Assembly (NCBI GenBank): GCA_951394045.1
Contig: OX595989.1
Span: forward strand, 2,728,001-2,792,000
DNA length: 64,000 nucleotides
Source of the DNA: Nitzschia sp. DOCU1
Lineage: Eukaryota > Bacillariophyta > Bacillariophyceae > Bacillariales > Bacillariaceae
Direction of reading: 5' to 3'
The notes under the pieces: generated by a model
Seen by the model: the letters and a program-made list of their open reading frames with translations, nothing else
What the model was told of the DNA's origin: nothing
Database searches by the model: none
Program-made: the position numbers and the translations under genes
In this document: positions 1 through 11,106 of the stretch, in pieces
How positions within the stretch are numbered: the stretch's first letter is position 1
Layout of the letters: each line of letters starts with the position of its first letter

Positions 1-30
1 TCCAGATATAGCAGTGAATCAATAAACATC

Positions 31-1521
31 ATGAGGACTGCGCCACGATCTGATCACTGCTGTGATGGCTCAACGTCTAGTGATGCAAGAAGCCGATTCT
101 CCCAGTGGCGCCGGCTACCGGCGAGGTTGATTGTTCCGATTCTTTTGTGTCTATTTCTTTGGAATGTACACAGTACTACAATTTCTATGATGGGTAAATC
201 AATGATTTGGAATATCACTCCGATGCAGAAGCAGGGCACTTCGGCTCTTCTTCGACAGTCTTCCTCGTCTCGATATCCAATGTCGAACGTAGTTCTCATG
301 GGTCAGTTCAATTTTGACATAGGCCCTGGTCTCGTGAAAACATGGGCCAAGATATGGTCAAAATATTTCAAACATATTGTCGCTGCTGGGCCATTTTCAG
401 TTGAAACAATCGACGAACTAAAAGCAGCGGGAATCCAAGTTCGCAAGGGTGCCTCTGATAGGGGATACGTTTCACCCTACGAGAATCTGTTGGAAACTAT
501 GCTAGACTACTCCAATCGGACGAAGAACAAAGATGATGCTTCTCGCATGGACAAAATCGATGGCGTCCTATATTTACACGACGATGCTCTACTGAATATC
601 ACAAGGTTGTTCTTTGAGGGCGACAAGACGGTTCCTATCAATACAATTATTCGCACACCATATACGAGCTCACGAATAGAATCGAATATTACTCACAGCC
701 GTATGGAATACTCAATCTACGTCGAGCATCAGCGGTGGAGATGGTCCGACGGCACGGAAGAATCTCGGATTTCACCTGATTTCTATTTTGAAACTCCTAC
801 CAATCGGACTAACTCAGTCGTCAAGCTAAGACACAAGCTCCTACGATGGTGGGAACATTGGGATGATTGCCTACCACAGCAGGTTCGTATGCTCTCAAAA
901 TATGACGCGACCTGGTGGGAAGTATTTTCAGACTACGCCAACAACGTTACAGACGTCCCCAATAGAAGTCGTGGTCCAAATGTGACCTCGGAAGTTATAT
1001 CTCGGAACTCTTATCGATTTTCCTTTCCCGGATTCCATCAATCTGATTTCCTTTACATGCCGTTGAAGTACACCAAACTGTTCGAGCAAGCCGCTAGACC
1101 ACACTTGAAAAACCAAGTCTTTCTTGAATGCGCGATTCCCACCATCGTCCAGTGGGTAGTTCAGGCCGCGAAGAAGAAGTCAATGGTACCGAACGAAATG
1201 CCTCAACAAAACGACCCCAATCTTGACAATGCTGTGGATCCTCCAAAGCTTAATGACGTCCCATTGTGTACAGACTGGTCACCAAACACAAGGGGAACGG
1301 ACAGTATGCTGATGAACTGCATTCGCGTGTCCTCGGACTGGGGCATGTTTCACCCGAAGAAATTGGGTAGAATTGGTTCAGGGGGTGCCGCGATGTATGA
1401 AATGTGGCTTGATCAGATCCAAGGTTCACCCACAGATGCAACTTTTTCACTTCTGGCTGCGGCACTTGACACCCAAAATAGCACTACGGCCAAGAACGTA
1501 ACGTACTCAATTGAGAGCTAA
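31..1521 (+). CDS. Type II membrane protein, glycosyltransferase-like, function unknown
   Basis: A single exon encodes 496 residues. The N-terminus is basic and is followed by one hydrophobic segment (about residues 31-47, LIVPILLCLFLWNV), which suggests a Golgi or ER type II anchor with the rest in the lumen. The lumenal part has many N-glycosylation sequons (NIT, NRT, NVT, NNVT), in line with passage through the secretory pathway. After the stem, a segment beginning near VVLMGQFNFDIGPG looks like an alpha/beta fold, and KIDGVLYLHDDALLN could be an acidic nucleotide-sugar/metal motif (HDDA). This is a resemblance only and I recognise no named family. The start is the first ATG in frame. The next gene on the same strand begins about 240 bp downstream. 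Real gene: likely. Enzymatic role: inference. Confidence 0.7.
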   Translation: MRTAPRSDHCCDGSTSSDARSRFSQWRRLPARLIVPILLCLFLWNVHSTTISMMGKSMIWNITPMQKQGTSALLRQSSSSRYPMSNVVLMGQFNFDIGPGLVKTWAKIWSKYFKHIVAAGPFSVETIDELKAAGIQVRKGASDRGYVSPYENLLETMLDYSNRTKNKDDASRMDKIDGVLYLHDDALLNITRLFFEGDKTVPINTIIRTPYTSSRIESNITHSRMEYSIYVEHQRWRWSDGTEESRISPDFYFETPTNRTNSVVKLRHKLLRWWEHWDDCLPQQVRMLSKYDATWWEVFSDYANNVTDVPNRSRGPNVTSEVISRNSYRFSFPGFHQSDFLYMPLKYTKLFEQAARPHLKNQVFLECAIPTIVQWVVQAAKKKSMVPNEMPQQNDPNLDNAVDPPKLNDVPLCTDWSPNTRGTDSMLMNCIRVSSDWGMFHPKKLGRIGSGGAAMYEMWLDQIQGSPTDATFSLLAAALDTQNSTTAKNVTYSIES

Positions 1522-1762
1522 GCTTCAAATGTAATGCGATCTGTTGAACTTCCTTGGAGAGTAGTTACTGCTAGTAGCTTGAATGATGGCGGCAGTTTTT
1601 TGTTGGTGGCAAACACTTTGCTGGCGGACGGAAGGTGCTTGGGGGGGGGCTTCCCGCGCGCGCGCAACGATCTTTTCAATTTGGCAGTTTCACAGGTTGC
1701 CGATCTCGCAGGAGGTGACACGATGGTGCTACCCGTATCCTATTTCAGGGATCGTACCCGAA

Positions 1763-3185
1763 ATGCAGGAAGAATCAGCACGGAGAGTCATACTTGTAGT
1801 TGGAGCATGTGGCCTGGATCGTCTGCTGACAGTTCCAAAGTTTCCGGAAGCGGATGCCAAAATTCGAACGACAGCCTATCATGAGATCGGTGGCGGAAAT
1901 GCTGCCAACACGGCGGCTGCAATCGGACGATTGAAAACTGCTTCTTTTATCCCGTATCGGAATATCACTGTCAAGTACCTTGGAAAGGTGGGGCGTGATG
2001 ATGTAGGGTGGCGGCTCCTCGAGGAGCTGAAGGAATGTAATGTTGACACGTCATCACCGCTTTGTCTTCAGGGAGCACCAGGGTCGACGACGTCGTTTAC
2101 AACCATAATTGTAAGCGAACAGGAGCACACGAGAACTTGCCTTCACACGCCCGGATCCTGCGGAGAGCTTTGCGTTGAAGATTGCTTAAAAGCTGATATG
2201 GATATTGTATTCGAGAACGTGTTCCATATGCACTCGGATGCCCGCCACACTTCTGCCTCTCTATTCCTGGCCAAGGAAGCCAAGGCGAGAGGAATCCCAG
2301 TTTCTTGCGACTGTGAAAAGGATCGAAACGATGCGTGTCTAGACGAGCTGCTACAGATTTCAGATCTCGTTTTCACAAATTCCGGTTTCCTGGGTGACTA
2401 TTTAGTTCGTTTAACGAAAGAGTTGGAAGAAGTCCACGACGTAATGTTGCAGAAGCAGCTCCCAGACATTGAATCAGTTGGTGGTATTAATGAATCCACA
2501 GCTTCAATTATTGCCAAATCTCTCATTCCAAGCGCTTTCCTTGCTCGATGGTATCCGCTTCCTGGACGGAATGTGGTGGTGACACAGTAAGTGCATTTAA
2601 CAAGGGCAAGAGCTATTCGGTGAATGCATTCGATAACTCACTGACTTTTGTTGCCATGTCCGACCAAGAGGAAGCATGGGAGCATTGCAGTACCAGTTGG
2701 CTAATCTGAAAGTTGTTGATGACTGCCATGACACCCTGAACGAGGTTTTAATAACCGAGAGTGCAAAAGAAGAAGATGACATTTTCCGCGTGAAACACCG
2801 ATACAGCAGCTCGCCACGCATACCAACGACCAATCGATCGTTTGTTGCCGAATCGGACTATCTTGTACATTCGTCTGGGGTGCTACGGAATGTCAGCGTC
2901 GTAGATACCACCGGAGCCGGGGATGCCTTTATCGGAGCATATTTAGTGGCGATACTCGCTAGCACTGAGCCCAACGCGGACATGAGTCCCAATGAAACTG
3001 ATTTGCAATGTTATAATGTGGCACTTGCCATGAGCCTTGGGTCTTGGGTTGCCGGGAAAAAACTTGAGGGGGCTGGCGTGCGGGAGGCGCTTCCAATGGG
3101 CCAGGATGTGGACGATAACCTTGGCACTGATATGGCATCGGTGCAAAGCCAGCTGAGGAGAATCATTTCGCCGTTCAATGCGTGA
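1763..3185 (+). CDS. PfkB/ribokinase-family carbohydrate kinase
   Basis: Two exons, 1763-2586 and 2669-3185, are joined across an 82-bp GT-AG intron and give 446 residues. The splice restores VVVTQGSMGA, the strand-turn expected before the ATP site of PfkB kinases. The N-terminal part has the sugar-binding GGGNAANTAAAIG stretch (about residue 50). The C-terminal part has DTTGAGDAFIGAY (about residue 356) with the catalytic Asp and anion-hole GAGD signature. The family phosphorylates sugars or nucleosides with ATP, usually in the cytosol. The substrate cannot be read from sequence; ribokinase, fructokinase and ketohexokinase are all possible. The start is placed at MQEES just before the first beta strand. 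In-frame Met codons exist upstream from 1583, but that extension crosses a G-run and GC repeat and looks non-coding. Confidence 0.85.
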
Positions 3186-3828
3186 GACTTGAGGTCGTCT
3201 ATAAATTCGTTCGCCACATGGTATGGCCTTTGTTTGGTCGACCTTTCCCCTGGATTCACCCGCCTCGAGTTCCTGGGCACATGAGCATCGGACGAGGCCA
3301 AAATCGACTTTCCCAGCAACTTCGGTCAAGAACATATTCGTCGCAGCACTATGCTGTATAGGAAAGGATGCTTCGTCTATCTACAAGTGCCTACTGGTAG
3401 TCTATCTCTGCTACTGGCAGCTCCACTGTAGAGAGGAGCGTTTATTCAAGTGCGTGCGTGTTGAGTAGCTAGCTAGACGTCGTCGATTGACCTGCTCAAA
3501 TCCATCCAATCCAATTGGTCCTATTGCCTTTTGATATGTATGTACCTACGTATGTGTCTTTGCTTGGGATCTTTACACAGAGATTTCGAACCAATCACAA
3601 CGCGCCGGCCGATTTTTGAGTTTTCGGCTTGAAGTTTCTAACGGCTACGTAATGCAGAAAAAAGTGCGACGCCGATGCCAACGAACGAAAATGTATTGCT
3701 GGGAGACAAACGTCAACAGAGCCCAATGCTGTCAATAAAAATCATCGAAAACCATCCGGTATAACAAAGCAGATAAGCTATCATAACCCGCACTTGACAC
3801 TACAGACGGAAATAGACGCGATTCCAAC
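3186..3828. other. Intergenic region
   Basis: There is no convincing reading frame or RNA gene. The stretch separates the kinase stop from the small secreted protein and probably holds its promoter. Only short ORFs without family resemblance occur. Confidence 0.5.
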
Positions 3829-4239
3829 ATGCGACGATCCATTTGCTGCACCTCGATTGCCGTTTGCCTTCTTTTGGATTTGTCATTATCGTTGACACCG
3901 ATTGGCATGGGGAAAACTAATAGCAGACTCCAGCATTCGGAACTCTCGGCGCTGCCAAATTTATCAGGTCCTTGGGGAACAAGAGGAGTGCCATCAAAGA
4001 CTGCACGAGAATCTGCGTACAACGTTGAATGGGAACCAATGACGGAACTCGAGCGTCGCATCGAAGATGGTGTCAATTATGAGCATTTCCCATCTCATTT
4101 TCACCAAAAACACCAGACTTCTAGAGATCGCCAGTTGGAACCAGAAGAAGATATTCCAACTGCCCAAGGAGTCTTTGCTGGGTATCGGTACACCGAAGAA
4201 GAGTACAAGCGGTTGAAGTCAGCCGATCCACGACAATAG
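3829..4239 (+). CDS. Small secreted or plastid-targeted hypothetical protein
   Basis: One exon encodes 136 residues. It opens with a short basic stretch and a hydrophobic core (CCTSIAVCLLLDLSLSL), a likely signal peptide. The rest is hydrophilic with a charged C-terminal part, GVFAGYRYTEEEYKRLKSADP. I see no recognised domain. The length, ATG context and a credible leader favour a real gene over chance. Whether the leader sends it to the ER, outside the cell or the plastid cannot be decided, because no clear AF-type cleavage motif is present. Confidence 0.5.
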   Translation: MRRSICCTSIAVCLLLDLSLSLTPIGMGKTNSRLQHSELSALPNLSGPWGTRGVPSKTARESAYNVEWEPMTELERRIEDGVNYEHFPSHFHQKHQTSRDRQLEPEEDIPTAQGVFAGYRYTEEEYKRLKSADPRQ

Positions 4240-5125
4240 GCACATTGCAGGCGTCGCCCTAGCTCCTTTCTCCGGTCCCATTATGAAGCTATGAAAAAAC
4301 ACCTTCACTTTGCTACTGAGACATTTTCATCTACTTTCAGAGTGGAACAGGCAGGAATAGGAACTGTCAATCGTTTTGTTGTGATGCTATAGAGCCGGGC
4401 ACCGGTATGGTCTACAATCCGTCTCATTTATTAAGAGTCTAGTTTTATTTCCATTTCTTCTGCATACAATATTGTCATCACCGAAAGGAGGGGGGACGTA
4501 ATGTTCAGGCTATCATTGATGTGGTCTAAGATACGACAAATTGTATCATACCTGGTACTACGGTGGGAGGTGTGGGGAGCGGTCCTCTGTAATACGATCC
4601 CTCCTTGTGGACTCTTCGTTATACTCCAGACTATTGCTGCTATGCTATACAGATACTACTACTATCAACGCAGCGATAGTTAAACAGCGTACTGCATGGT
4701 AGCTCAAGAAGAGGTAGATCCCTCTATCGGGTAGACATCATGCATTCTGCCGTCGATACCGTGCTATAACCGTGGTTACCATACCAGGTACCGTCCCATA
4801 GTACCCAGGTGACTACTTGGACCTTCGTGGGTGACGGATGACCAAAAGTTGTCAGACCTTCGCGCGCACGTGAGGAGGTTCCCGCCAAAGTCGATGAGAA
4901 CGTTCCCTACCACGTTGTACGCGGGGACATACGTACCTGCGAGCGCGCCTCTCCCTCCACCATCGACAGCCCATCATTTTTTCATGTCGACGACGGTCGG
5001 ATGGTAGAATCTTGGGATACCGAGCAACGTTTCGACGAAAAGCGCCAACCAACGACAACCTCTGGTCGTCATATTTCGAATCCAAGCAGATTCTTATCGA
5101 CTTTCAGTCTATTCAACTATTCATC
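4240..5125. other. Intergenic region, promoter of SAHH
   Basis: Nearly 0.9 kb without a supported gene. A 60-codon ORF at 4501-4683 has no resemblance to known proteins. The right end is pyrimidine-rich just before the SAHH start and is probably its promoter and 5' UTR. Confidence 0.5.
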
Positions 5126-6673
5126 ATGTCTACCGGAGATTACAAGGGTGAGGACTCCTGTGCTAGCTCGGCATTGGTATCATGGTTTGATTCGAGTCAT
5201 TGTCGCTTACATTTTGTATCTTTTATTGTCCAATGACACATGACAGTTGCCGATATTTCCCTTGCCGACTACGGTCGCAAGGATATTGAACTTGCTGAGG
5301 TCGAGATGCCTGGACTTATGGCTTGCCGTTCTGAGTATGGTCCTTCCAAGCCTTTCCAAGGTGCCCGTATTTCTGGATCCCTTCACATGACCATCCAAAC
5401 TGCAGTCCTTATCGAAACTTTGAAGGACCTCGGAGGAGACATCCGTTGGTGTTCGTGCAACATCTTTTCCACCCAGGACCACGCCGCTGCCGCCATTGCT
5501 CGCGATGAATCTGCTGCCGTCTTTGCCTGGAAGGGAGAGACTCTTGAGGAATATTGGGAGTGCACATTGAACGCACTCACCTGGGCCGAGGACGATGGCA
5601 AGGGTAACGGCCCCGACCTTATCGTCGACGACGGTGGTGATATGACCCTTCTTATCCACGAGGGAAAGAAGGCCGAGGACCTTTTCTTGAAGGATGGAAC
5701 TCTTCCTGACCCCGCCTCCACCGACAATGCCGAGTTTAAGATTGTCCTTACCATCATCAAGCGACTGCTGGAAAGCGGTGAGACCGACAAGTGGAACAAA
5801 ATCGCCAGCCGATGCCACGGAGTTTCAGAGGAGACCACGACTGGTGTCCACCGTCTTTACACGATGGAGAAGAACGGATCTCTCCTTTTCACTGCTATCA
5901 ACGTCAATGACTCCGTCACCAAGTCGAAATTCGACAACTTGTACGGATGCAAGCACTCCCTTCCTGACGGTATCATGCGTGCCACCGATGTCATGCTTGC
6001 CGGAAAGAAGGCCGTCATCTGCGGATACGGTGATGTAGGTAAGGGTTGTGCCCACGCCATGCGAGCCAACGGATGTGTCGTCTATGTTACCGAGATCGAC
6101 CCCATCTGTGCCCTTCAAGCCTGCATGGAAGGCTACACTGTTTGCACTTTGGAAGATGTTGTCGAGGTTGGAGACATCTTCGTCACCTCCACCGGTAACA
6201 AGGGCATTTTGATGACCGAACACATGAAGAAGATGAAGAACAACGCCATCGTTGGAAACATTGGCCACTTCGACAACGAAATCGACATGGAAGGCATCAT
6301 GAAGGCTGCCAAGCGAATCAACATCAAGCCCCAGGTTGACAAGTTCGTGTTCGAGGATACTGGCCGAGGTGTCATTGTTTTGGCTGAGGGACGTCTTCTC
6401 AACTTGGGATGTGCTACCGGACACCCTTCGTTCGTCATGTCGTGCTCCTTCACAAACCAAGTCCTTGCCCAACTGGAATTGTACAATGAACGAAATACCG
6501 ATAAGTATACTCGCGGAAAGGTTTACGTCCTTCCCAAGACTTTGGACGAGAAGGTTGCCGGCCTACACCTTCCTGCGCTTGGTGCCAGACTGACTAAGCT
6601 CACCAAGGAACAATCTGACTACGTTGGTATCCCCATCGAAGGTCCTTTCAAACCCGATACCTACCGTTATTAA
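5126..6673 (+). CDS. SAHH: S-adenosyl-L-homocysteine hydrolase
   Basis: Hydrolyses S-adenosylhomocysteine to adenosine and homocysteine with bound NAD. This removes the product inhibitor of methyltransferases in the methionine cycle in the cytosol. The first exon is tiny (5126-5147, encoding MSTGDYK plus one base). After a 99-bp intron (5148-5246, GTGAGG...ACAG) the second exon runs 5247-6673; the total is 482 residues, the usual eukaryotic length. Visible family marks are the N-terminal [15 protein letters not shown] block, the substrate region around [14 protein letters not shown], the NAD-binding [14 protein letters not shown] (about residue 268), and the C-terminal PDTYRY. The initiator ATG is fixed by the splice: without exon 1 the conserved N-terminus would be cut. 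Codon use is strongly biased, typical of a highly expressed gene, which also explains the long antisense shadow frames over it. Confidence 0.97.
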
Positions 6674-7868
6674 ATGCATTAATAGACTGTCTGGTAGAGA
6701 CAATTCGTGTGTCTCGTCGTCGGATAACCAATATACTAGTACATGCTACATTTGTCGACTATTTTTTCGCTTTGACTACTGGTATTTAGTTGAAATTTCA
6801 AGTCCGGCAAAAATGGAGATCGGCCGCCAGTTTGTTTGTTCTCAATCATGGCCAGGACGGTCTGTCAGCATTAATGGCGGAAGTGCTTCTTACTACTAGA
6901 GCACCGACGGGAAATCACGACTAGCTAGAGCTACGCTGCACAGGAAGGGAAACCAAGCGAGAGGGAGGTCGACTTGGTGTATGCTTCCCATCTGTATTTG
7001 GACAGGTCGTGCTTCAGGCGTCGCGAGGTCTTTTCACTATATCATCATTGTGCAGTACGATATTGCATAGTTGAAGCAGAGAAGCTATGTTTGCTCCTTG
7101 TCTTTCTACAGCCGCGTACCTGGTATGCACGGAGGAGGATATATTGCTCTTTCGTGGCTTGTTGCTGGTCCGACTACGCACTAGTAGCTACACCACGACT
7201 GCTGCTGGCCAGAAAGTACCACTCGAATAGCACATCCAAAGGCAAGGGCTGCCGATTTTGTTTATTATTATTAGCACGATTGATTACCAGATCGCATGAG
7301 CAGCTGGTCGGTAGCCACCACCTGCTATTGCTAGCTCTCGGTATCCGGAGTACCACTTCTGGTTAGTTGCGTCATCGGGCTATTCAACTATTTTGGTGAA
7401 GAAATGAGGGGAGACAGCCCCCCGCCAAGATCTCATATTTCTACTACCATACGATATGTATAAAATGATATCTATTTTATTAGCCATATATCTACGACAG
7501 AAACTTTGTCAATCTACCATGATGACGAGGCACCTGAAAATGTTCTATTTTTCATCCTGAATGGCTATATATCACGCACGCCGTGCCCATGAGCCAACTC
7601 CGCTTGATTCTAATTTTAGTTTTTGTCCCCCTTTGGGACTCCTCTGAACCACGTAAAGTCCTACTGGTCTCGCTACGGTCGGTGAGAACGCCGATATTTG
7701 CCAACACGAGGCCTCCTCTCCAACAGCTGTTCGGGGGGGGATCTTGCTAATTTTCACCAACAAGATAGGCCCGTTGAGCCCAACTCACAATTTCTAAGAT
7801 TCCTAAACACTCCGGCGATCCAAAGCGAAGACCCTCTCCGCGATTCTGAAGCCACTGAACCTCCTTGC
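6674..7868. other. Intergenic region
   Basis: About 1.2 kb with no supported gene. It includes A/T-rich stretches around 7440-7500 and scattered CTAGTAG-type short repeats of the kind seen in other gene-free parts of this window. Confidence 0.45.
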
Positions 7869-8303
7869 ATGGAATACTACACGATGATGCAAGTTCACTC
7901 CCCTGTTCCTGACCGACAACAAGAATGTCATGATGATGAGTTATCACCAGTTTCAGATGTCGCTTTCGGCCCAACGACAACAACCGAAGCAAATGCTGCA
8001 ATGCTATCATCAGCGGTACAGGACTCTAATTTGTCTTTACCCAGAACTGAAACTTGCCCCACAAGCCCACAAACGAGCAGGATAAATCGTTTTTCCTCGA
8101 TGGACGGCAGTAACCACCAAAATATCCAAAGGCCTCAACAGGCTACGGCAATCTTTGCTTCAGATTTGGGTGTGGAAGTGGCAACGGTTCATTGTGAGGG
8201 CGACCTGCCAACTACACCGACCTTTCAACGGCGAGGAAGGTTCATTGTATGGCCAGCGTCCTTCGGGCAAGAGCAGACTCTTACCATGGAGAGAAGATCA
8301 TAA
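7869..8303 (+). CDS. Hypothetical protein, low-complexity with C-terminal RRGRFIVWP motif
   Basis: An ATG-initiated frame of 144 residues (MEYYTMMQV...) within a longer open stretch from about 7698. It is rich in Ser, Thr, Pro and Gln and has no domain that I recognise. Near the C-terminus it has TPTFQRRGRFIVWP. The RFIV part fits the RFx[V/I] short motif known to dock OSR1/SPAK-type kinase CCT domains, but such a short match may be chance. It could be a disordered regulatory protein, one exon of a larger gene (another frame stays open to 8440), or not a gene. Confidence 0.35.
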   Translation: MEYYTMMQVHSPVPDRQQECHDDELSPVSDVAFGPTTTTEANAAMLSSAVQDSNLSLPRTETCPTSPQTSRINRFSSMDGSNHQNIQRPQQATAIFASDLGVEVATVHCEGDLPTTPTFQRRGRFIVWPASFGQEQTLTMERRS

Positions 8304-9051
8304 CGGGAATCAAAAGACAATCTTTTGACCTTGGCGACAGGCTTGAGCCATTGGTGCCATCTCATAGAACGCATAGACAGACTAAGCACAATACACATTT
8401 AGACACCAATTTAGACGAATCGAGCCTTAGCCATGTTTAAGTAGTTGATGGACTAAAGCTGGAACATCTTCAACCGATCGGATGTTTAGCTGGAGTACAT
8501 AGTTTGAATACACGAGCCATAGCTTCATCCTACTTCTCTCTCGCAGCCCCTAACTAGTAATAGTTGCAGACCCTTTAGTTGGTGATTGACTTTCATGCCC
8601 ATGAGAGCCGGGAACTAGGAAGACGACCATCACGGGGGGTAAAAGCAATAACTTCATAGCATTGGGCATCCCTTGGAATATCGTGTGGTCTTGTATGGTC
8701 AAAATCGAAGAGCTCGAAAAAAGATACCAGGTACGTGGAACTTCTTACCGACGAACACGTACAAAGAAGTCGGATGGATCTTTTGGTGGGACCTCGAACG
8801 CCTCTGGGGTTTTTTCGGCTGGTCCACTCGTACGTGGCAACAAAAATGACGAGCGATGACGATCAGAAAGATCCATGGTGGCAGCACTCTGTTTCGCTCC
8901 TGATCTCGAAAAACAAACATCTCGTCAAGATGGGTCATAGCAGCAGGAGGTCTGAGACGAGCGACGTTGACGACGAGAAGCATATCCTGATTGTTACAAA
9001 CAGCAGGGAAACGCTTTGACATTTGCCTACCTAGAAGGACCGACTCGACAA
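8304..9051. other. Intergenic region upstream of MsrB
   Basis: No supported gene. The overlapping short frames between 8662 and 9022 on both strands have no family resemblance and begin at non-ATG codons. Confidence 0.45.
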
Positions 9052-9645
9052 ATGCCTAAGAACTACGCCACTTGGTCGGCGCTGTTTCTTGTATGGTGTG
9101 GGGTCTTTCTTATACAATCCTGCACATGTGTACCAGCTTTTCAATTCCCAACGAGTCAAAAAACGACAAACGTCGTAATGAGATCATCGTCCGACAATGG
9201 TGACACGAAAGAATCCTATGTGACGCGCAATCCCCTGAGACTGCTAGTGCTGAGACTGGGCTTGACAGAGCCAGCCTGGACAAGTCCACTCAATTATCAG
9301 AAAAAGGAGGGAACTTTCAATTGCGCCTACTGTGGTCAAAAGCTTTTCGACTCTGCTTCGAAATATGATAGTGGAAGTGGCTGGCCGTCGTTCTGGAGGA
9401 CGATAGACGATGGAGCCTTGTCGTACAAGATGGAATTTGATGGCCGGCTAGAATGTCGATGCGGGCGATGTTCCTCTCATCTAGGGCACGTATTCTTGGA
9501 TGGACCAAGAGAGACGGATGTCCCACAGGATCTTCTGGCGGCGAGCCCAGCATCCGATCCTCGAGGAAAGAGTCAAAATGGACGACTGCCACGATTTTGC
9601 ATCAATGGGGCAAGTTTGACAGTCGACGAAACTCCGAAAAAGTAG
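9052..9645 (+). CDS. msrB: Methionine-R-sulfoxide reductase (MsrB), organelle-targeted
   Basis: Reduces methionine-R-sulfoxide in oxidised proteins. Starting at the second Met of the open frame (MPKNYATWS), the product is 197 residues. A hydrophobic leader (WSALFLVWCGVFLIQSC) is followed by VPAFQFP, an AF-type motif typical of diatom plastid-targeting presequences, so a plastid location is likely. The catalytic domain starts at GTFNCAYCG with the first zinc CxxC, then SGSGWPSFW, the second zinc pair in CRCGRC, SHLGHVF, and RFCINGASL carrying the catalytic Cys. All expected residues are present. The gene converges on the DUF3172 gene with only about 80 bp between stops. Confidence 0.93.
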   Translation: MPKNYATWSALFLVWCGVFLIQSCTCVPAFQFPTSQKTTNVVMRSSSDNGDTKESYVTRNPLRLLVLRLGLTEPAWTSPLNYQKKEGTFNCAYCGQKLFDSASKYDSGSGWPSFWRTIDDGALSYKMEFDGRLECRCGRCSSHLGHVFLDGPRETDVPQDLLAASPASDPRGKSQNGRLPRFCINGASLTVDETPKK

Positions 9646-9726
9646 AAATAGTAACAGCTAGTTAGTGCATCCTACGCCTCACCATTACCTTCCACAGCCC
9701 AATCGGTATGTTTCATGTTGTCCTGA

Positions 9727-10656
9727 TTATCGTGCTGCTGCTTGATTTCGAAGAGCTTGTTTTTGTCCTTCGGTCATTTCATTCTTTATGTTTTTATTGA
9801 GGCTTCCCACTTTTGCTCGATCGTCGTCCAGATAATCCTCACCGATTCCAAACTTGGGATTGCTCAAGAACTCATTTTGTGCATCTTCGCTCTTGTAAAC
9901 GCAACTTAGCTGCGGTGTGTCGGATAGGTCGCCCACAAAGGCCCAAGTATTCATATTCGCTTTGCAGCTACGAACTTCTGCATCATTGATGAGGTTTCGG
10001 TCCCTGAGAATCGGAACGATATTTGCCTGGCGTAAAACACATGCTGGTTTCACGTCGGCCTGAGCCACATAGACATTGAAGGGGTTGAACGATACAAAGA
10101 CACGTTGATCAAATGCCATGGCGGACGCCCCCATGGTTGCACAAAGTTCCGCATTCGGCGCTGCCTGATCAATGGCATCGCGTGAAGCAAGATCGCGAGG
10201 GCTCGTATTAATGGCAGAATCGACAGTGACACCCAGGCCGACACCCATAACGAAAACCCCTGCCAACAATGCTTTGGATACAGATTCAGGCAAACGCCAC
10301 CCATCTCGTCTGCCATACGACGAAGGGACCCCGAGTCCTTTCCGGTACTGCGTGTTGGCGCCTCCTAGATCATCGATATCTGCCTTTCGTCGTCGTCTTC
10401 GACGAGGTTGATATTCTTCTTCAAAGTATTCATCCCCCTCGTCGTCGTCATCGTAGTATTCGTCTTCGAACAAGTCGTCCTTTGGCTTTTTTGCGTGCAA
10501 CTTGTTAGCGCCAAGAAATGGGCGAACCGCAACGTCGTTGCGGCTGAAATGAGGTGAAGGATTGAAAGCATCCACGCAAGGCAACATTGACCATGACAGC
10601 CCCAGCATAACGGCCCAGGAAGCAATCAGGGTTTGACTCCGCGCAGCAGCCACCAT
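9727..10656 (-). CDS. Plastid-targeted DUF3172-family protein
   Basis: A single exon encodes 309 residues. The leader (LIASWAVMLGLSWSMLPCVDAFNP) has a signal peptide ending in an AF motif, the diatom plastid-entry signature. Next is a very acidic and then basic linker (EDEYYDDDDEGDEYFEEE, RRRRRR), one hydrophobic segment (ALLAGVFVMGVGLGVTV, about residues 130-146), and a C-terminal domain. That domain contains QRVFVSFNPFNVYVAQ, KPACVLRQANIVPIL and VRSCKANMNTWAFVGDL, which match my recollection of DUF3172, a family of cyanobacteria and plastid-bearing algae. Its function is not known. The single membrane segment suggests thylakoid or envelope anchoring (inference). Confidence 0.8.
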   Translation of the reverse strand: MVAAARSQTLIASWAVMLGLSWSMLPCVDAFNPSPHFSRNDVAVRPFLGANKLHAKKPKDDLFEDEYYDDDDEGDEYFEEEYQPRRRRRRKADIDDLGGANTQYRKGLGVPSSYGRRDGWRLPESVSKALLAGVFVMGVGLGVTVDSAINTSPRDLASRDAIDQAAPNAELCATMGASAMAFDQRVFVSFNPFNVYVAQADVKPACVLRQANIVPILRDRNLINDAEVRSCKANMNTWAFVGDLSDTPQLSCVYKSEDAQNEFLSNPKFGIGEDYLDDDRAKVGSLNKNIKNEMTEGQKQALRNQAAAR

Positions 10657-11106
10657 TCTGGGTGGATGATTTCCTTCTGAGGCTTTCCCTTGCTATCGAC
10701 GTAGTCCAAGTGATGTAGATGCAGTCCACCACTTCACGTGTTGCTACGACACCAGTTTCGTTGCAGTTGTGGGATCAACCTCTATTGATGGCCGCGGCAA
10801 TCTCATCGTCGAAACACCATCAGCGGTGCCAAGAAGTGCCAAGTGTCGTTGGCAGATTGGATGAGGACGTCAGTCAGTCGAGTCACGATTGTCGACCACA
10901 CCGACTCTCTCTGCTGCTATTGCTCTTCATGTGGCAGAAGCGTTTCAACGGGCGCGCCGGCAACGCCTCGGAATGTTCTTTTGACTCCCCCCGTTCACAC
11001 AAGATTTTCCGGGAAAGCGATATCTTTCGCTTCAGGTCGAACATTTGGATGGTGATGGATGGAAAGTTCTGTGATGGAGGTTGTCATTTATCAAAAACGA
11101 AAAGCC
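10657..11106. promoter_or_regulatory. Divergent promoter region between DUF3172 and DnaJ genes
   Basis: 450 bp separate two genes pointing away from each other, so both promoters should lie here. No specific motif can be assigned with confidence. The open frames across it (for example 10719-11165) have no family resemblance. Confidence 0.45.

Noticed and set aside
1534..1884. 116-codon frame overlapping the PfkB start
   Set aside because: Runs through a G-homopolymer and GC repeat and is out of frame with the kinase; no resemblance.
5207..6486. Long minus-strand open frames (up to 215 codons) opposite SAHH
   Set aside because: They are antisense shadows caused by the strong codon bias of SAHH; no family resemblance and the SAHH protein is unambiguous.
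8662..9022. Overlapping frames of 65-107 codons on both strands upstream of MsrB
   Set aside because: The longer plus-strand frame starts at a GTG, none resembles a family, and strands conflict with each other.
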